Source: Geomobilimonas luticola | Lineage (GTDB): Bacteria > Desulfobacterota > Desulfuromonadia > Geobacterales > Geobacteraceae | Length of the DNA stretch: 56,892 nt | Assembly (NCBI RefSeq): GCF_018476905.1 | Contig: NZ_JAHCVK010000012.1 | Coordinates: 1-56,892 of the forward strand | Direction of reading: 5' to 3' | Shown: positions 25,809-34,608 of the stretch, piece by piece | How the letters are laid out: each line of letters starts with the position of its first letter | How positions within the stretch are numbered: position 1 is the first letter of the stretch | Position numbers and translations under genes: made by a program | Notes under the pieces: generated by a model | Told to the model about the DNA's origin: nothing | Databases searched by the model: none | Seen by the model: only the letters and a program-made list of their open reading frames with translations

Positions 25809-27086
25809 ATGAAAGTATATCTATCGCTGGTCATGTCCCTTCTGGTCGCTGTTTTTCTTACGGTGACCACTGTCCATGCCCAGGACAACGCATTGAAGTT
25901 CAAGCTGAAGCCGGGGGCGAGCGGCAAGCTCTGCCTGAAATGTCATGTCGCTACCCAGGAGACGGTCAAGAAGCCGTTTGTCCACACCCCGCTGAAAACG
26001 GGGGACTGTGCGGGGTGCCATAATCCCCACACCTCCTCCCACGGCAAGCTGCTGGCCGAGGAGACGGCGAACATCTGTTCCCTCTGCCACTCGTCCGTTA
26101 TCCCCAAGGATGCGCGGAGTGCGCACAAGGTCGTGGCGGAGGGGGGGTGCATGAAGTGTCATGACCCCCACGCGGCGACCACCAAGTTCAACCTCGTCAA
26201 GGGGGGGAATGACCTCTGTTTCGCCTGCCATAAAGCCATGGGGGAAACGGTGGCCAAGGTGAAGTTCAAGCACAGCCCGGTGGGGAAAGGATGCCTCACC
26301 TGTCATGACCCCCACGCATCGGCCAAAAATGGCTTCCTGCTGAAGAATGACGTGCCGGCCCTCTGCGTCGGGTGCCACAAGACCGACAAGCCGATCTTCG
26401 TCAAGGCGCACATGAACTACCCGGTGGCCAACTCCCGCTGTACCTCCTGTCATGACCCCCACGGCTCCGACGTGGCGGGGATTCTCTACAACACGGTGCA
26501 CAAGCCGATCGCCAGCAAGATGTGCAACCAGTGCCATGAGGAGTCCACCAGCCCGTCACCGTTGAAGGTGAAGCGGAGCGGGACCGACCTTTGCAAGGGA
26601 TGCCACAGCACCATGGTGAACCAGGCATTCGGCAAGAACAGGGTCCACTGGCCGCTCCTCTCCAAGGAAGGGTGTCTCTCCTGCCACGGTCCCCACGCAT
26701 CGAAGCAGAAGGGGCTTCTCAAGCAGGATGCCCTGACGCTGTGCGGCAGTTGTCACAAGGACACCATCACGCGCCAGGAGAAGTCCATGACCAAGCACGA
26801 ACCGATCTCTTCGGGGAACTGTGCCGCATGTCACGACCCCCACGGTTCTGACGGCGTGTATCTCTTCAAAAAGGCATCTGTCGTCGATATGTGCGGAACC
26901 TGCCACGACTGGCAGAAGCATTCGACCCATCCCCTGGGTGAAAAGGTCAGGGACCCGCGGAGCCGGAGCCTGTCCGTGCAGTGCCTGAGCTGCCACAGGT
27001 CGCATGGTACGGAGTATAAGCACTTCATCCCCTTTGCGACCACGACCGAACTGTGCACCCAGTGCCACGAGACTTTCAAGAGGTGA
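25809..27086 (+). CDS. 16-heme cytochrome c
   Basis: 425 residues from the ATG at 25809 (AAGGAG before it); signal peptide MSLLVAVFLTVTTVHA. I count 16 CxxCH motifs, the first CLKCH near 39 and the last CTQCH seven residues from the C-terminal end. Spacing and CHDPHxS/CHNPHTS motifs are the same as in the 26-heme protein 11 bases upstream, so the two are probably paralogues and may form one wire. No membrane anchor. The likely location is periplasmic or surface-exposed, with covalent heme attachment by the Ccm or Ccs system encoded elsewhere. Confidence 0.92.
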   Translation: MKVYLSLVMSLLVAVFLTVTTVHAQDNALKFKLKPGASGKLCLKCHVATQETVKKPFVHTPLKTGDCAGCHNPHTSSHGKLLAEETANICSLCHSSVIPKDARSAHKVVAEGGCMKCHDPHAATTKFNLVKGGNDLCFACHKAMGETVAKVKFKHSPVGKGCLTCHDPHASAKNGFLLKNDVPALCVGCHKTDKPIFVKAHMNYPVANSRCTSCHDPHGSDVAGILYNTVHKPIASKMCNQCHEESTSPSPLKVKRSGTDLCKGCHSTMVNQAFGKNRVHWPLLSKEGCLSCHGPHASKQKGLLKQDALTLCGSCHKDTITRQEKSMTKHEPISSGNCAACHDPHGSDGVYLFKKASVVDMCGTCHDWQKHSTHPLGEKVRDPRSRSLSVQCLSCHRSHGTEYKHFIPFATTTELCTQCHETFKR

Positions 27087-27091
27087 AAGAT

Positions 27092-28000
27092 ATGAGACGG
27101 TTCATAGCGAGATGTATCGGTACGGCGGCGGTGCTTACCATTCCCCTGGGGGCGCTGGCCGCTGAAGGGTTCAAGGTGAAACCGCTGCAGGCGGTGATTG
27201 CGGACGAGAAGGGTGGGGAACTCAAATTTCCCGAGGGGGTGGCCTGCGACGGCAAGTCCCTGCTGGTCGTTGCGGATACGGGGAACGGACGCCTGGTGCG
27301 TTACACCTACCAGGATGAGAGCCTCAAGGGGGGGAGCGAGATCAAGCTTCCCCAGCTTACCTACCCCTTGCGGGTGCAGGTTGCCCCGACGGGGGCGATA
27401 TTCGCCCTGGACGGAAAGCAGCGGCGTATCGTCCGGCTCAATGCGGACGGCACGTTCGCCGGTTACGTTGATCCCAAGGGTGTTACCGGTGAGCAGGGAG
27501 TGGTGCCGCGGAGCTTCAGGGTCGACGGGGCGGGCAGCATCTGGATTCTCGATATCCTCGGCGCGCGGGTGCTCCAGCTGAACGGGGAGGGGAATGTCCA
27601 GCGCCAGCTGGAATTTCCCAAAAACTACGGGTTCATCTCCGACCTGGAGGTTACCTCTGCAGGGGATGTTCTCCTGCTCGACAGCAACAGCGCGCTCGTC
27701 TTCGTCGCCCGCAAGGGTGAAGGGACGTTCATCCCCCTCTCCCAGAGCCTGCGGGACTACCTGGTGTATCCGACCTACCTCATGACGGACAGCCGCGGCA
27801 TGATCTACATCGTCGACCAGAACGGCGGTGCGCTCATTGCCCTCGGCGCCGACGGCTCCTTCGTCGGACGCCAGCTGGCGATGGGGACGAAGAGCGGCCT
27901 GCTGAACTACCCGGGCCAGGTATGTCTGACGCCTGCCGGCACGCTGTTCGTCGCGGACCGGAACAACAGCCGGTTGCAGCTGTTCACCCTCGGGCGCTGA
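27092..28000 (+). CDS. Secreted NHL-repeat beta-propeller protein (second copy)
   Basis: 302 residues; the ATG at 27092 has GAGGTGAAAG upstream and starts five bases after the cytochrome stop. Signal peptide AAVLTIPLGALAAEG. About six NHL blades are seen, for example LLVVADTGNGRLVRY, AIFALDGKQRRIVRL, IYIVDQNGGALIAL and LFVADRNNSRLQLF. It is a distant paralogue of the NHL protein at 13849, so the cluster is bracketed by NHL propellers. Possible roles are scaffold or docking partner for the cytochromes; unproven. Confidence 0.85.
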   Translation: MRRFIARCIGTAAVLTIPLGALAAEGFKVKPLQAVIADEKGGELKFPEGVACDGKSLLVVADTGNGRLVRYTYQDESLKGGSEIKLPQLTYPLRVQVAPTGAIFALDGKQRRIVRLNADGTFAGYVDPKGVTGEQGVVPRSFRVDGAGSIWILDILGARVLQLNGEGNVQRQLEFPKNYGFISDLEVTSAGDVLLLDSNSALVFVARKGEGTFIPLSQSLRDYLVYPTYLMTDSRGMIYIVDQNGGALIALGADGSFVGRQLAMGTKSGLLNYPGQVCLTPAGTLFVADRNNSRLQLFTLGR

Positions 28001-28044
28001 CGAGGATGTCGCATCACATGACCATGGCAAAGAAAGGAAATCCA

Positions 28045-28560
28045 ATGATACGCAGAGCGAAAATTGTCCCCTACGTGCTGGTCGGGCTGATGCTTGCCGT
28101 TCCGTCTGTCTGGGCCGGATACGATGCGGGGGCCAAGGCCTATCTGGCCAAGGATTACAAGCGGGCACTGCGGGAGTTCAAGGCCGACGGCAGTCCTCCC
28201 TCCCAGTATGTACTCGGCATCATGCATTTCAAGGGGGAAGGGGTCGAAGTCGATAAGGCGGGTGCGGTCAAGCTGCTGCGCGCATCCGCCGAGCGCGGCT
28301 ATCTGAAGGCCCAGTATAGCCTGGCCGTAATCTACGACAAGGGGGACGGGGTTGACCAGGACCAGCCGGAGGCGGCGAAATGGTACCGCAAGGCTGCCGA
28401 GCAGGGGCATGCCCAGTCCCAGTTCAACCTGGGACTCATGTACACCAACGGCGAAGGGGTGGAGAAAGACCGGGCAGAGGCGGTGAAGTGGCTGCGCAAA
28501 TCAGCCGGGCAGGGACATGTCAGGGCGCAGAAGCTGTTGCGGGTCATGGGTGAAAAATAG
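28045..28560 (+). CDS. Secreted Sel1-repeat (TPR-like) protein
   Basis: 171 residues from the ATG at 28045 (AAAGGAAAT). Signal peptide YVLVGLMLAVPSVWA. The mature part contains about three Sel1 units with the classical AQYSLAVIYDKGDGV...AAKWYRKAAEQGH and AQSQFNLGLMYTNGEGV...AVKWLRKSAGQGH patterns. Sel1 repeats form helical solenoids that bind partner proteins. In this cluster it may be a periplasmic adaptor in assembly of the conduit (inference). Confidence 0.84.
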   Translation: MIRRAKIVPYVLVGLMLAVPSVWAGYDAGAKAYLAKDYKRALREFKADGSPPSQYVLGIMHFKGEGVEVDKAGAVKLLRASAERGYLKAQYSLAVIYDKGDGVDQDQPEAAKWYRKAAEQGHAQSQFNLGLMYTNGEGVEKDRAEAVKWLRKSAGQGHVRAQKLLRVMGEK

Positions 28561-28634
28561 CGGTACCTTCAGGGAACGAGCGTAAAAGATCTTTTCCGGT
28601 TCACGAGCGGCCGGACATGTACGAGGTGAAAGAT

Positions 28635-28964
28635 ATGAAGTTATTGAGAATGGCACTGTTGCTGGTATGCGTGGTCGCACTCTCCTGCTTGGTCGGATGC
28701 AGCAAGGCCGATACCCGCCTGGTCGGCAAATGGAAGAACCAGTCGTTGCCGGAAATCGTGGAATTCAAGAGCGACAAGACCGGTATTTTTCTCGTGAAGG
28801 ACAACCCTCCCCTATCCTTTACCTGGAGGATCGATTCGGGGGATAGCGTTAAAATCGATGTCCCCTACCAGGGGCACGTCCGGTCATTGTCGGGAAATGT
28901 GGAGAAGAATGTATTCATCCTGAACGGACAAGGGGAGCAGGCGCTGTACGTGCGGATGGAGTAG
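28635..28964 (+). CDS. Small lipoprotein, last gene of the OmcS cluster
   Basis: 109 residues from the ATG at 28635, preceded by the same GAGGTGAAAGAT ribosome segment as the NHL gene at 27092. A lipoprotein signal LLLVCVVALSCLVGC (Cys22) is followed by a short beta-rich domain: LVGKWKN, IVEFKSDKTGIFLV, FTWRIDSGDSVKID and NVFILNGQGEQALYVRM. This layout is common in small lipoproteins of the lipocalin-like DUF5640 kind. A strong terminator 22 bases on closes the cluster. No function assigned. Confidence 0.75.
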   Translation: MKLLRMALLLVCVVALSCLVGCSKADTRLVGKWKNQSLPEIVEFKSDKTGIFLVKDNPPLSFTWRIDSGDSVKIDVPYQGHVRSLSGNVEKNVFILNGQGEQALYVRME

Positions 28965-28986
28965 CGCCCACCGCATATGTCTTTGA

Positions 28987-29023
28987 GCCGCACCCCCATT
29001 CTTTCAGGGGTGCGGCTTTTTTC
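28987..29023 (+). terminator. Rho-independent terminator closing the OmcS cluster
   Basis: GCCGCACCCCC, a short ATTCTTTC loop and GGGGTGCGGC are followed by TTTTTTC: an 11-12 bp stem with a good T-run. Confidence 0.93.
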
Positions 29024-29196
29024 TTGGGCATGCAGCGGGTATCTGCCCGGATTTGTTGAATTTCGCGCTTTAGATTATCCCTGGCATGTGCAATAATGCT
29101 GCGCAGACGGGTACTCTTTCGCCCGGATGGCATGCAGCAGACCCCGCTATGTCATTCCCGCTGTGGTTCTGTGCGGTGACCCAAGGAGCACGTCCC

Positions 29197-30765
29197 ATGT
29201 TTTCGCCAAAGCCCTTCAGGCAGGGGTTGTATATCCTGGCAAGATTCTGCGTCTGCCTGTATCTGTCGGTCGTGGTCGCCCAGTATCTGAATAACCGGAA
29301 TTATTCGGATTACATGGGCAGGGCGCTGGTGAAGATACATGCGGAGGCGCGGTTCGGTCTCGATGCCAACCAGCTGGCAAAACTGCTTCTGGAGGGAAAC
29401 CATGCAAAGCTCCAGGAGATGCTCGACCGGAACGCCGGCATCTACGCCCTGGCCATAACCGACTGCACGGAAATGAAGGAGGCGTGCGACGGGCAGAAAA
29501 TTCTGTTTGCGACCAACCCCGCCCTGATCCGGAGCGGAGAGATCCGCGTGGAAGACCTGATACGCTATCCTTACGTGGTCCTGCGCCGGCAGTCTTCCTC
29601 AATCCTCGATATCCTGGAGCATCAGGCAAAGGGGGGGAGCGGCAAGGGGATGATTGTCGGCCGCGTCTATTCCATCAGCACCATCCCGACCTTCGCGGAA
29701 GACTACCGCCTCTGGATGAAGGATCCCTTCAGGAACGACGATCTCTGGCGAAGGTATCTGATAACCATGACGACCTGCCTCTCGGGTGGATGGGGATTCT
29801 GGATACTCATGGAGCTGTTCCTGAAAATCCGCAGGATCGAGCGGAAAAACGCCCGGCAGCGAGAGCACGACCTGCTCCGGGATGCGGACCTCTTCCTGCG
29901 GCAGTTCGAGGCAAAGGAACGGCAGCTCGAAGATGAGGAGCAACGCTCCCGCAGCCAGTACGAAATCTACATCGGCAGGATACGGGAACTGGAGCGGAAG
30001 CTGCAGAATGTGGACGACTACCGCCGGAGCGCGGAAACCCTCATCCGGGAGCTGGAGGAGGAAAAGGCCCAGCAGTCGGTGACGTTCAGGGAGGAACTGG
30101 AGCGGACCAACCTGCAGAAACAGGCACTCCAGGCGGAGTTCGAGAAATACCGGAAGGACCCGCGGAAGGACCGGCCAGGGGCCTCAACGGCGCTGGAAAT
30201 GGCCATAAATCCCCAGTTTGCCAACAGTTTCGAGAAGAAGGTGTTCACCGCAATCGCGAAGAGTCCCCGGTGTCAGAACGGTGACTGGAATGTGGTCACC
30301 AGTTTCGACGTTGCCACCGGCAGGGGGGGGAGCCAGTTCGTGGACTGCATGGTCATCACCAGGGACTGCCTGATCGTGGTGGAGGCGAAAAACTATTCGG
30401 GGCGGATCGAGGCGGAGGGGGACCTGGAGAATACCACCTGGCTCTGCCGCAGCGATGACACGACGGTCGAGGTGAAGAGCGCCTGGGGAACGAACCCCTA
30501 CCACCAGGTGCGTGAATACACCATGAGCCTGATGAACCTGGTGAAACGGGGACGGTGGAAACTGTCCGCCTACGGGGTGATCGTCTTTCCGGAGGGGACG
30601 GACATCTCGGGGCTGGAAGAAAAAATCGGGAAATTCTACCGTGTTACCAGCTTCGACCGGCTGGTAAGCCTGCTGGGGAATCTGGACGCCGAGGCCCGGC
30701 GCATGAATGCCTTTACCAAACGGCCGACCCCCGAGCAGATCGAGAATCTGATCCGGGGGAAGTGA
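29197..30765 (+). CDS. Membrane-anchored NERD (nuclease-related) domain protein
   Basis: 522 residues from the ATG at 29197 (AAGGAG). A TM helix near 11-30 is followed by a ~150-residue external region, a second TM near 185-210 (LITMTTCLSGGWGFWILMELF), a long charged coiled coil near 215-345 (RIRELERKLQNVDDYRR), and a C-terminal NERD domain near 350-480 with FEKKVFTAI, QFVDCMVITRDCLIVVEAKNYSG and WGTNPYHQVREY. The D...VEAKN spacing matches the restriction-like core of NERD proteins, so a nuclease-type role at the inner membrane is possible but untested. Its layout (sensor-like loop, coiled coil, nuclease) is uncommon. It stands alone between a terminator and a convergent receiver gene. Confidence 0.82.
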   Translation: MFSPKPFRQGLYILARFCVCLYLSVVVAQYLNNRNYSDYMGRALVKIHAEARFGLDANQLAKLLLEGNHAKLQEMLDRNAGIYALAITDCTEMKEACDGQKILFATNPALIRSGEIRVEDLIRYPYVVLRRQSSSILDILEHQAKGGSGKGMIVGRVYSISTIPTFAEDYRLWMKDPFRNDDLWRRYLITMTTCLSGGWGFWILMELFLKIRRIERKNARQREHDLLRDADLFLRQFEAKERQLEDEEQRSRSQYEIYIGRIRELERKLQNVDDYRRSAETLIRELEEEKAQQSVTFREELERTNLQKQALQAEFEKYRKDPRKDRPGASTALEMAINPQFANSFEKKVFTAIAKSPRCQNGDWNVVTSFDVATGRGGSQFVDCMVITRDCLIVVEAKNYSGRIEAEGDLENTTWLCRSDDTTVEVKSAWGTNPYHQVREYTMSLMNLVKRGRWKLSAYGVIVFPEGTDISGLEEKIGKFYRVTSFDRLVSLLGNLDAEARRMNAFTKRPTPEQIENLIRGK

Positions 30766-30809
30766 ATCCCGACGGAGGGCGGAAGTCCTTCCGGGAAGAA
30801 GGCGTTACG

Positions 30810-31223
30810 TCATCCCTTGTCTCCGCCGGTTATGGGGGCAAGGCAGTCGTCTATGGCCTCGAAGAGTTCCTTGTGGATGATCGGTTTCGTCACGTGCCGG
30901 TTGATTCCCGTCTTCACCATCTCCTGCACGTAGTCCGGATCGCTGCAGGCGGTGATCATGATTATGCGTGCTGACGGGTTTTCCTCCAGCATTGCACGCG
31001 CCATCTGAAAACCATCCATGACCGGCATGCGTGCATCGGTCAGGATGAGATCCGGTTTGTGCTCCCGGAACAGTTCCAGGCCGGTCCTCCCGTCGCCGGC
31101 AACATGGATTTCCATTTCCGGGTATTTCCTGGTCAGGACAAACTTCACCATCTCCCTGACGACGGGTTCATCCTCCACGTACAGTATCGACAGCCGGGAT
31201 CCCCCGCTCTTCAACGTTTCCAT
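30810..31223 (-). CDS. Single-domain response regulator (CheY-like)
   Basis: 137 residues, only a receiver: acidic VEDEP near 16-20, phospho-acceptor Asp63 in LILTDARMP, Thr in IMITACSD near 94 and Lys in HVTKPI near 113. There is no output domain, so it probably acts by protein contact or phosphotransfer. It begins one base after the histidine kinase stop and is presumably its partner. Confidence 0.9.
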   Translation of the reverse strand: METLKSGGSRLSILYVEDEPVVREMVKFVLTRKYPEMEIHVAGDGRTGLELFREHKPDLILTDARMPVMDGFQMARAMLEENPSARIIMITACSDPDYVQEMVKTGINRHVTKPIIHKELFEAIDDCLAPITGGDKG

Positions 31224-31224
31224 A

Positions 31225-32814
31225 TCAGACCTCTATCCTGAATTCCGCCCCGTCACCGGTATTGCGCGCCGTAAGCGTGCCGTTCATGTTTTTTTCGATG
31301 ATGTTTTTCGACATGAACAGCCCGATACCCGTCCCTTTGTCGGGGCCCCTGGTGGTGAAATACGGGTCGAATATCTTGTCCATGATCGACTCGTGAATAC
31401 CGCCGGCGTTATCGGCGATGGTTACGACGACCTTGCCGTTTTCCGTAGCAGTGGTGATCTCCACCCGCGGATTGACGGTTTTGCGCTCTTCCACCACATC
31501 CTTGGCATTCAGCAGAATGTTGATCAGCACCTGGGAGAATTCGTTGGGGTAGCCGTCGATGTACGGATCGCTTTCGGCCCGTGTGTCGATGACGATACCG
31601 AATCTGGCGAAACTATCTTGGACGAGGGAGACGACCCCGGCGACGGAATCGCAGGCCTTGAACGGGACCTTCTCCTTGTCCGGTCTGAAAAAATTCATGA
31701 AGTCGTCGATGGTCTGGGACATGTGGTTGATCACCTGCATGGCCTTTCCCACCTGGGATTCGAGGTGCTCTCCATTCAGCTTGCCCGTTTCATGGTGCAT
31801 GGGCAACTCCTGGATGAGAAGTCCCAGCAGGTTGAGGGGCTGGCGCCACTGGTGGGCGATGTTGCCGATCATCTCTCCCATTGCGGCCTGGCGCCCCTGG
31901 AGAATGAGGAGGCGCTCTTTCTCCCGGAGTTCTTCCCCTGTCTTCAACCGCTCGGACATCTCATGCTGCAACTCCTCGATGGCTCTTGCCAGTTCGTCGT
32001 TCAGACGACGAGCCCCCTCCTCGGCGCGTTTGCGCACCACGACCTCCCCACGCAGGGCATTGAGGGTGGTCTGAAGTTCGGCACTGCTTGCCTTGAGCCG
32101 CACGGTCATCCCGTTGAAGGCGTCAGCCAGCCTTCCCAGTTCATCATCGGCAAGCTGTTCAACCCGGTGGTCCAGGTTGCCGGCGGCGACCACTTCCGTG
32201 CCGCGACGGAGCCGGTCGATGGCGGTGATAATGCGTCGGGAACTCAGGGCGGAGATGGTGCTGATCACCACCGCCAGGAAGAAGAACAGGAAGATAATTG
32301 TGCGATTGAAGCTGTCCCTGATGACCCCAAGGGATTCCGAGTGGTCGTCGGCAAGTCGTCTGGCGGTAGCGAACATGTCGCGCCCCTTGATGAGCAGGAC
32401 GCCGACAAGGCGTTCCCTTCTCTCCTCAAGCTGCTCGACATTGCCGGTAGCATCGGGATGTTCAATGTCCCTTGTCAGCCGGACAAAGATATTCCCTGTT
32501 TCCCGATGGGTTGTACGGAGCTTTTCCAGCAGTATGCGTTCGCTTTTGTCCGCCGGAGTCAAGCCTGCAAGGCGTTTCCCGATCGCGCCGTATTTCGCTT
32601 CCCACTGTGTCTTGATCTGACGCTCACGGTAGATGATGTACCGGTCGGTGAGAAAGTTCAGGTCGAACACATCTTGGGCGAGAGAGTTGGCAAATTCCCT
32701 CGCATGCCGGTGTGCCTCTATCTGTTTCCCCTTGTTGCTGACGTAGATGCCAGCTACCATGGCGATGGCGAGGGGAAAGAGAGAGATGAGAGCGAGTCGT
32801 TTCCTGATCGTCAT
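31225..32814 (-). CDS. Membrane sensor histidine kinase (HAMP, HQWRQPL-type HisKA)
   Basis: 529 residues: TM1 near 7-26, a periplasmic helical sensor of about 140 residues (RERQIKTQWEAKYG...), TM2 near 172-190, HAMP near 192-245, a coiled coil (EELQHEMSERLKTGEELREKE), HisKA with phospho-acceptor His in MIGNIAHQWRQPLN near 320, and HATPase_c (NILLNAKDVVE, IADNAGGI, GTGIGLFMSK) with intact glycine boxes. Lying between an orphan substrate-binding protein and a single-domain receiver, it probably senses the ligand of that binding protein. Confidence 0.9.
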   Translation of the reverse strand: MTIRKRLALISLFPLAIAMVAGIYVSNKGKQIEAHRHAREFANSLAQDVFDLNFLTDRYIIYRERQIKTQWEAKYGAIGKRLAGLTPADKSERILLEKLRTTHRETGNIFVRLTRDIEHPDATGNVEQLEERRERLVGVLLIKGRDMFATARRLADDHSESLGVIRDSFNRTIIFLFFFLAVVISTISALSSRRIITAIDRLRRGTEVVAAGNLDHRVEQLADDELGRLADAFNGMTVRLKASSAELQTTLNALRGEVVVRKRAEEGARRLNDELARAIEELQHEMSERLKTGEELREKERLLILQGRQAAMGEMIGNIAHQWRQPLNLLGLLIQELPMHHETGKLNGEHLESQVGKAMQVINHMSQTIDDFMNFFRPDKEKVPFKACDSVAGVVSLVQDSFARFGIVIDTRAESDPYIDGYPNEFSQVLINILLNAKDVVEERKTVNPRVEITTATENGKVVVTIADNAGGIHESIMDKIFDPYFTTRGPDKGTGIGLFMSKNIIEKNMNGTLTARNTGDGAEFRIEV

Positions 32815-32818
32815 GGGA

Positions 32819-33832
32819 CTACCTGATTACCGTCACTGCGGCGGGGGCGACATCCTGGAGCGCATCCCGGTAAATGAAGTTGACGATGTTCGGTACTTCC
32901 CGTGCCGTGGCCCTGTTGCGCCGAATAGCCCATCGTGCCTGGTTTTCCAGGGTCATGAGGAACGATTGTTCAAGTGATGTTTCGAAAATATACTCGGGCC
33001 AGACTTCCCGGAGCAGCACCGGATCGAACGGGAGGCTTTTCGCCACGATTTCCTGTGCCGCGACAGTATTATCCCGCAGGTAGACGTTTGCGTGGTCGAG
33101 CGCCTCGACAACCTTGCGGATCGCGTCCTTGTGCCCGGCAACAAAATCCTTGCGGGTGACGATATTCCAGTGCATCTGGTAAGTTTCGTCGCAATAAAAT
33201 CTGACGCCGTCGTTTCCCAGCTTCTTCAGCAGGGTGTCGGTCTGTGGATGCCAGGAGGAAACGGCATCGACCCGGCCGGAGAGGAGAGCGTCCATGCTTT
33301 CATCCGGCTTCAGACCGACAACGGTAATCGCGCTGCGAGGGATGCCGTGCATCACGAGTATTTCGTCGAGAAGAAATTCACTGGTGGTCCCGGAAATGAC
33401 ACCGACGGCTTTCCCGCGAAGGTGGGACGGCGATGTAATCCCCCGGTCCTTTCGTGCCACGATGCTGTTTTCCCTGCCGCTTCTGCTGATGGTGGCAATA
33501 AGCCGAATATCCGTTCCCTCCATGATGGCCATAATGAGGGGGAGGTCCGCTACCGTCGCCAGGTCTGCCTCACCGCGCAGCATGGCGGATGCGGCATCTT
33601 TCCCGCTCTGATATCGTTTGATGTCGACTTTCACACCTTCGTGTTCGAAGAAACCTTGCTGCTGAGCGATCAAGACCGGTGCGGAATCGACCACCGTGGC
33701 AACGGCAAATGTCAGGTGTTCGGGAGGTCGGGAAACCTCGGCCCCCTTCATTACGTTCATGGCGACTGCAAGGAAAAGCCCGACACCGATGATGGCGACT
33801 ATGCCGAGTATGGCAGTTTTTTTACTGGTCAT
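32819..33832 (-). CDS. Orphan NrtA/SsuA-type substrate-binding protein, membrane-anchored
   Basis: 337 residues from the ATG at 33832 (longer upstream reading is unsupported). A hydrophobic N-terminal segment (TAILGIVAIIGVGLFLAVAMNVM) lacks a clear cleavage site or lipobox and may be an uncleaved anchor. The rest is a periplasmic-binding fold of the nitrate/sulfonate/taurine class: LTFAVATVVDSAPVLIAQQQGFFEHEGVKV, GVISGTTSEFLLDEIL and DAVSSWHPQTDTLLKKL. No ABC permease or ATPase gene is nearby; the histidine kinase starts four bases downstream. It is more likely a ligand-presenting partner of the kinase than a transporter part (inference). Confidence 0.84.
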   Translation of the reverse strand: MTSKKTAILGIVAIIGVGLFLAVAMNVMKGAEVSRPPEHLTFAVATVVDSAPVLIAQQQGFFEHEGVKVDIKRYQSGKDAASAMLRGEADLATVADLPLIMAIMEGTDIRLIATISRSGRENSIVARKDRGITSPSHLRGKAVGVISGTTSEFLLDEILVMHGIPRSAITVVGLKPDESMDALLSGRVDAVSSWHPQTDTLLKKLGNDGVRFYCDETYQMHWNIVTRKDFVAGHKDAIRKVVEALDHANVYLRDNTVAAQEIVAKSLPFDPVLLREVWPEYIFETSLEQSFLMTLENQARWAIRRNRATAREVPNIVNFIYRDALQDVAPAAVTVIR

Positions 33833-33909
33833 GACGTTTGTGGTCTCCTGTCGGACATGGGGAGCAGGCGCCAGCTTTGCTCCCCGACAGAGCGGGACGT
33901 TACCTGTCC

Positions 33910-34506
33910 TCAGGTGTCGATCCCGGAGCGGAGGCGGGCTCTCACGATCTTGACCGGAGCGGTGTAGCCGACCAGCTTTTTGTGGACCCGGGACAGGAAC
34001 CGCACGGTAACGACCTTGTGCAGGTAAGCCTGGGTGAACCGATAGAGCCACTTCCGCCATAACGACGGTTTTTGGCCGCCAAGGAGGAGCGGGCAGAAGT
34101 CGCTGAGTTGCAGGGTAAGCTTCACCCCCTCGGCCACCCGTTCGACGATGAAGTCGAGCTCCCCCCGGTCGCACTGGCCCGGCTGGACCAGGAAGCCGCC
34201 GGATATGTGGAGCGTGGCCTTAGTCCCATGGGGGATAGCGACATACTGCGGGAGATCGAACTTGAGCAGGCTGAGTGAACTGCGCAGCAGGTGGAATTCC
34301 ACGCCGGTGTCGGTGACTTCGGGGGTGACGAGGGTGCAGGTAAAGGACCGGATGTACGCAAGGTAGAGGTGAAGCAGTTCTTCCGGGGTCACATCCCGGG
34401 TATGGTCTTCGGGGAGAACCACCCACTGGATCGAAAAGACCGAGTGGTCCTTTTCGAGAACCTGCTGGCAGGCAATCTCGTAGTACTCGATTCTGGACGT
34501 GGCCAT
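33910..34506 (-). CDS. Conserved-looking protein of unknown function
   Basis: 198 residues from the ATG at 34506 (AGGGAGC upstream; the ATG at 34557 lacks a ribosome site). I do not recognise a family. The sequence is soluble-looking with mixed alpha and beta content; the YIRSFTCTLVTPEV, HISGGFLVQPGQCDRGELDF and KLVGYTAPVKIVRARL strands suggest two beta-rich parts. It lies in the minus-strand run between the sigma-54 activator and the substrate-binding protein, so it may belong to the same signalling unit. Confidence 0.7.
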   Translation of the reverse strand: MATSRIEYYEIACQQVLEKDHSVFSIQWVVLPEDHTRDVTPEELLHLYLAYIRSFTCTLVTPEVTDTGVEFHLLRSSLSLLKFDLPQYVAIPHGTKATLHISGGFLVQPGQCDRGELDFIVERVAEGVKLTLQLSDFCPLLLGGQKPSLWRKWLYRFTQAYLHKVVTVRFLSRVHKKLVGYTAPVKIVRARLRSGIDT

Positions 34507-34608
34507 CCGTGCTCCCTGGAGATTCGGATTTTCACGACAAAGATCGGCCGGCTTCATGCCTGTTCACCCCTCTTTGACGGCTGTTCGGCATTCACCATCC
34601 GCAGTTCT

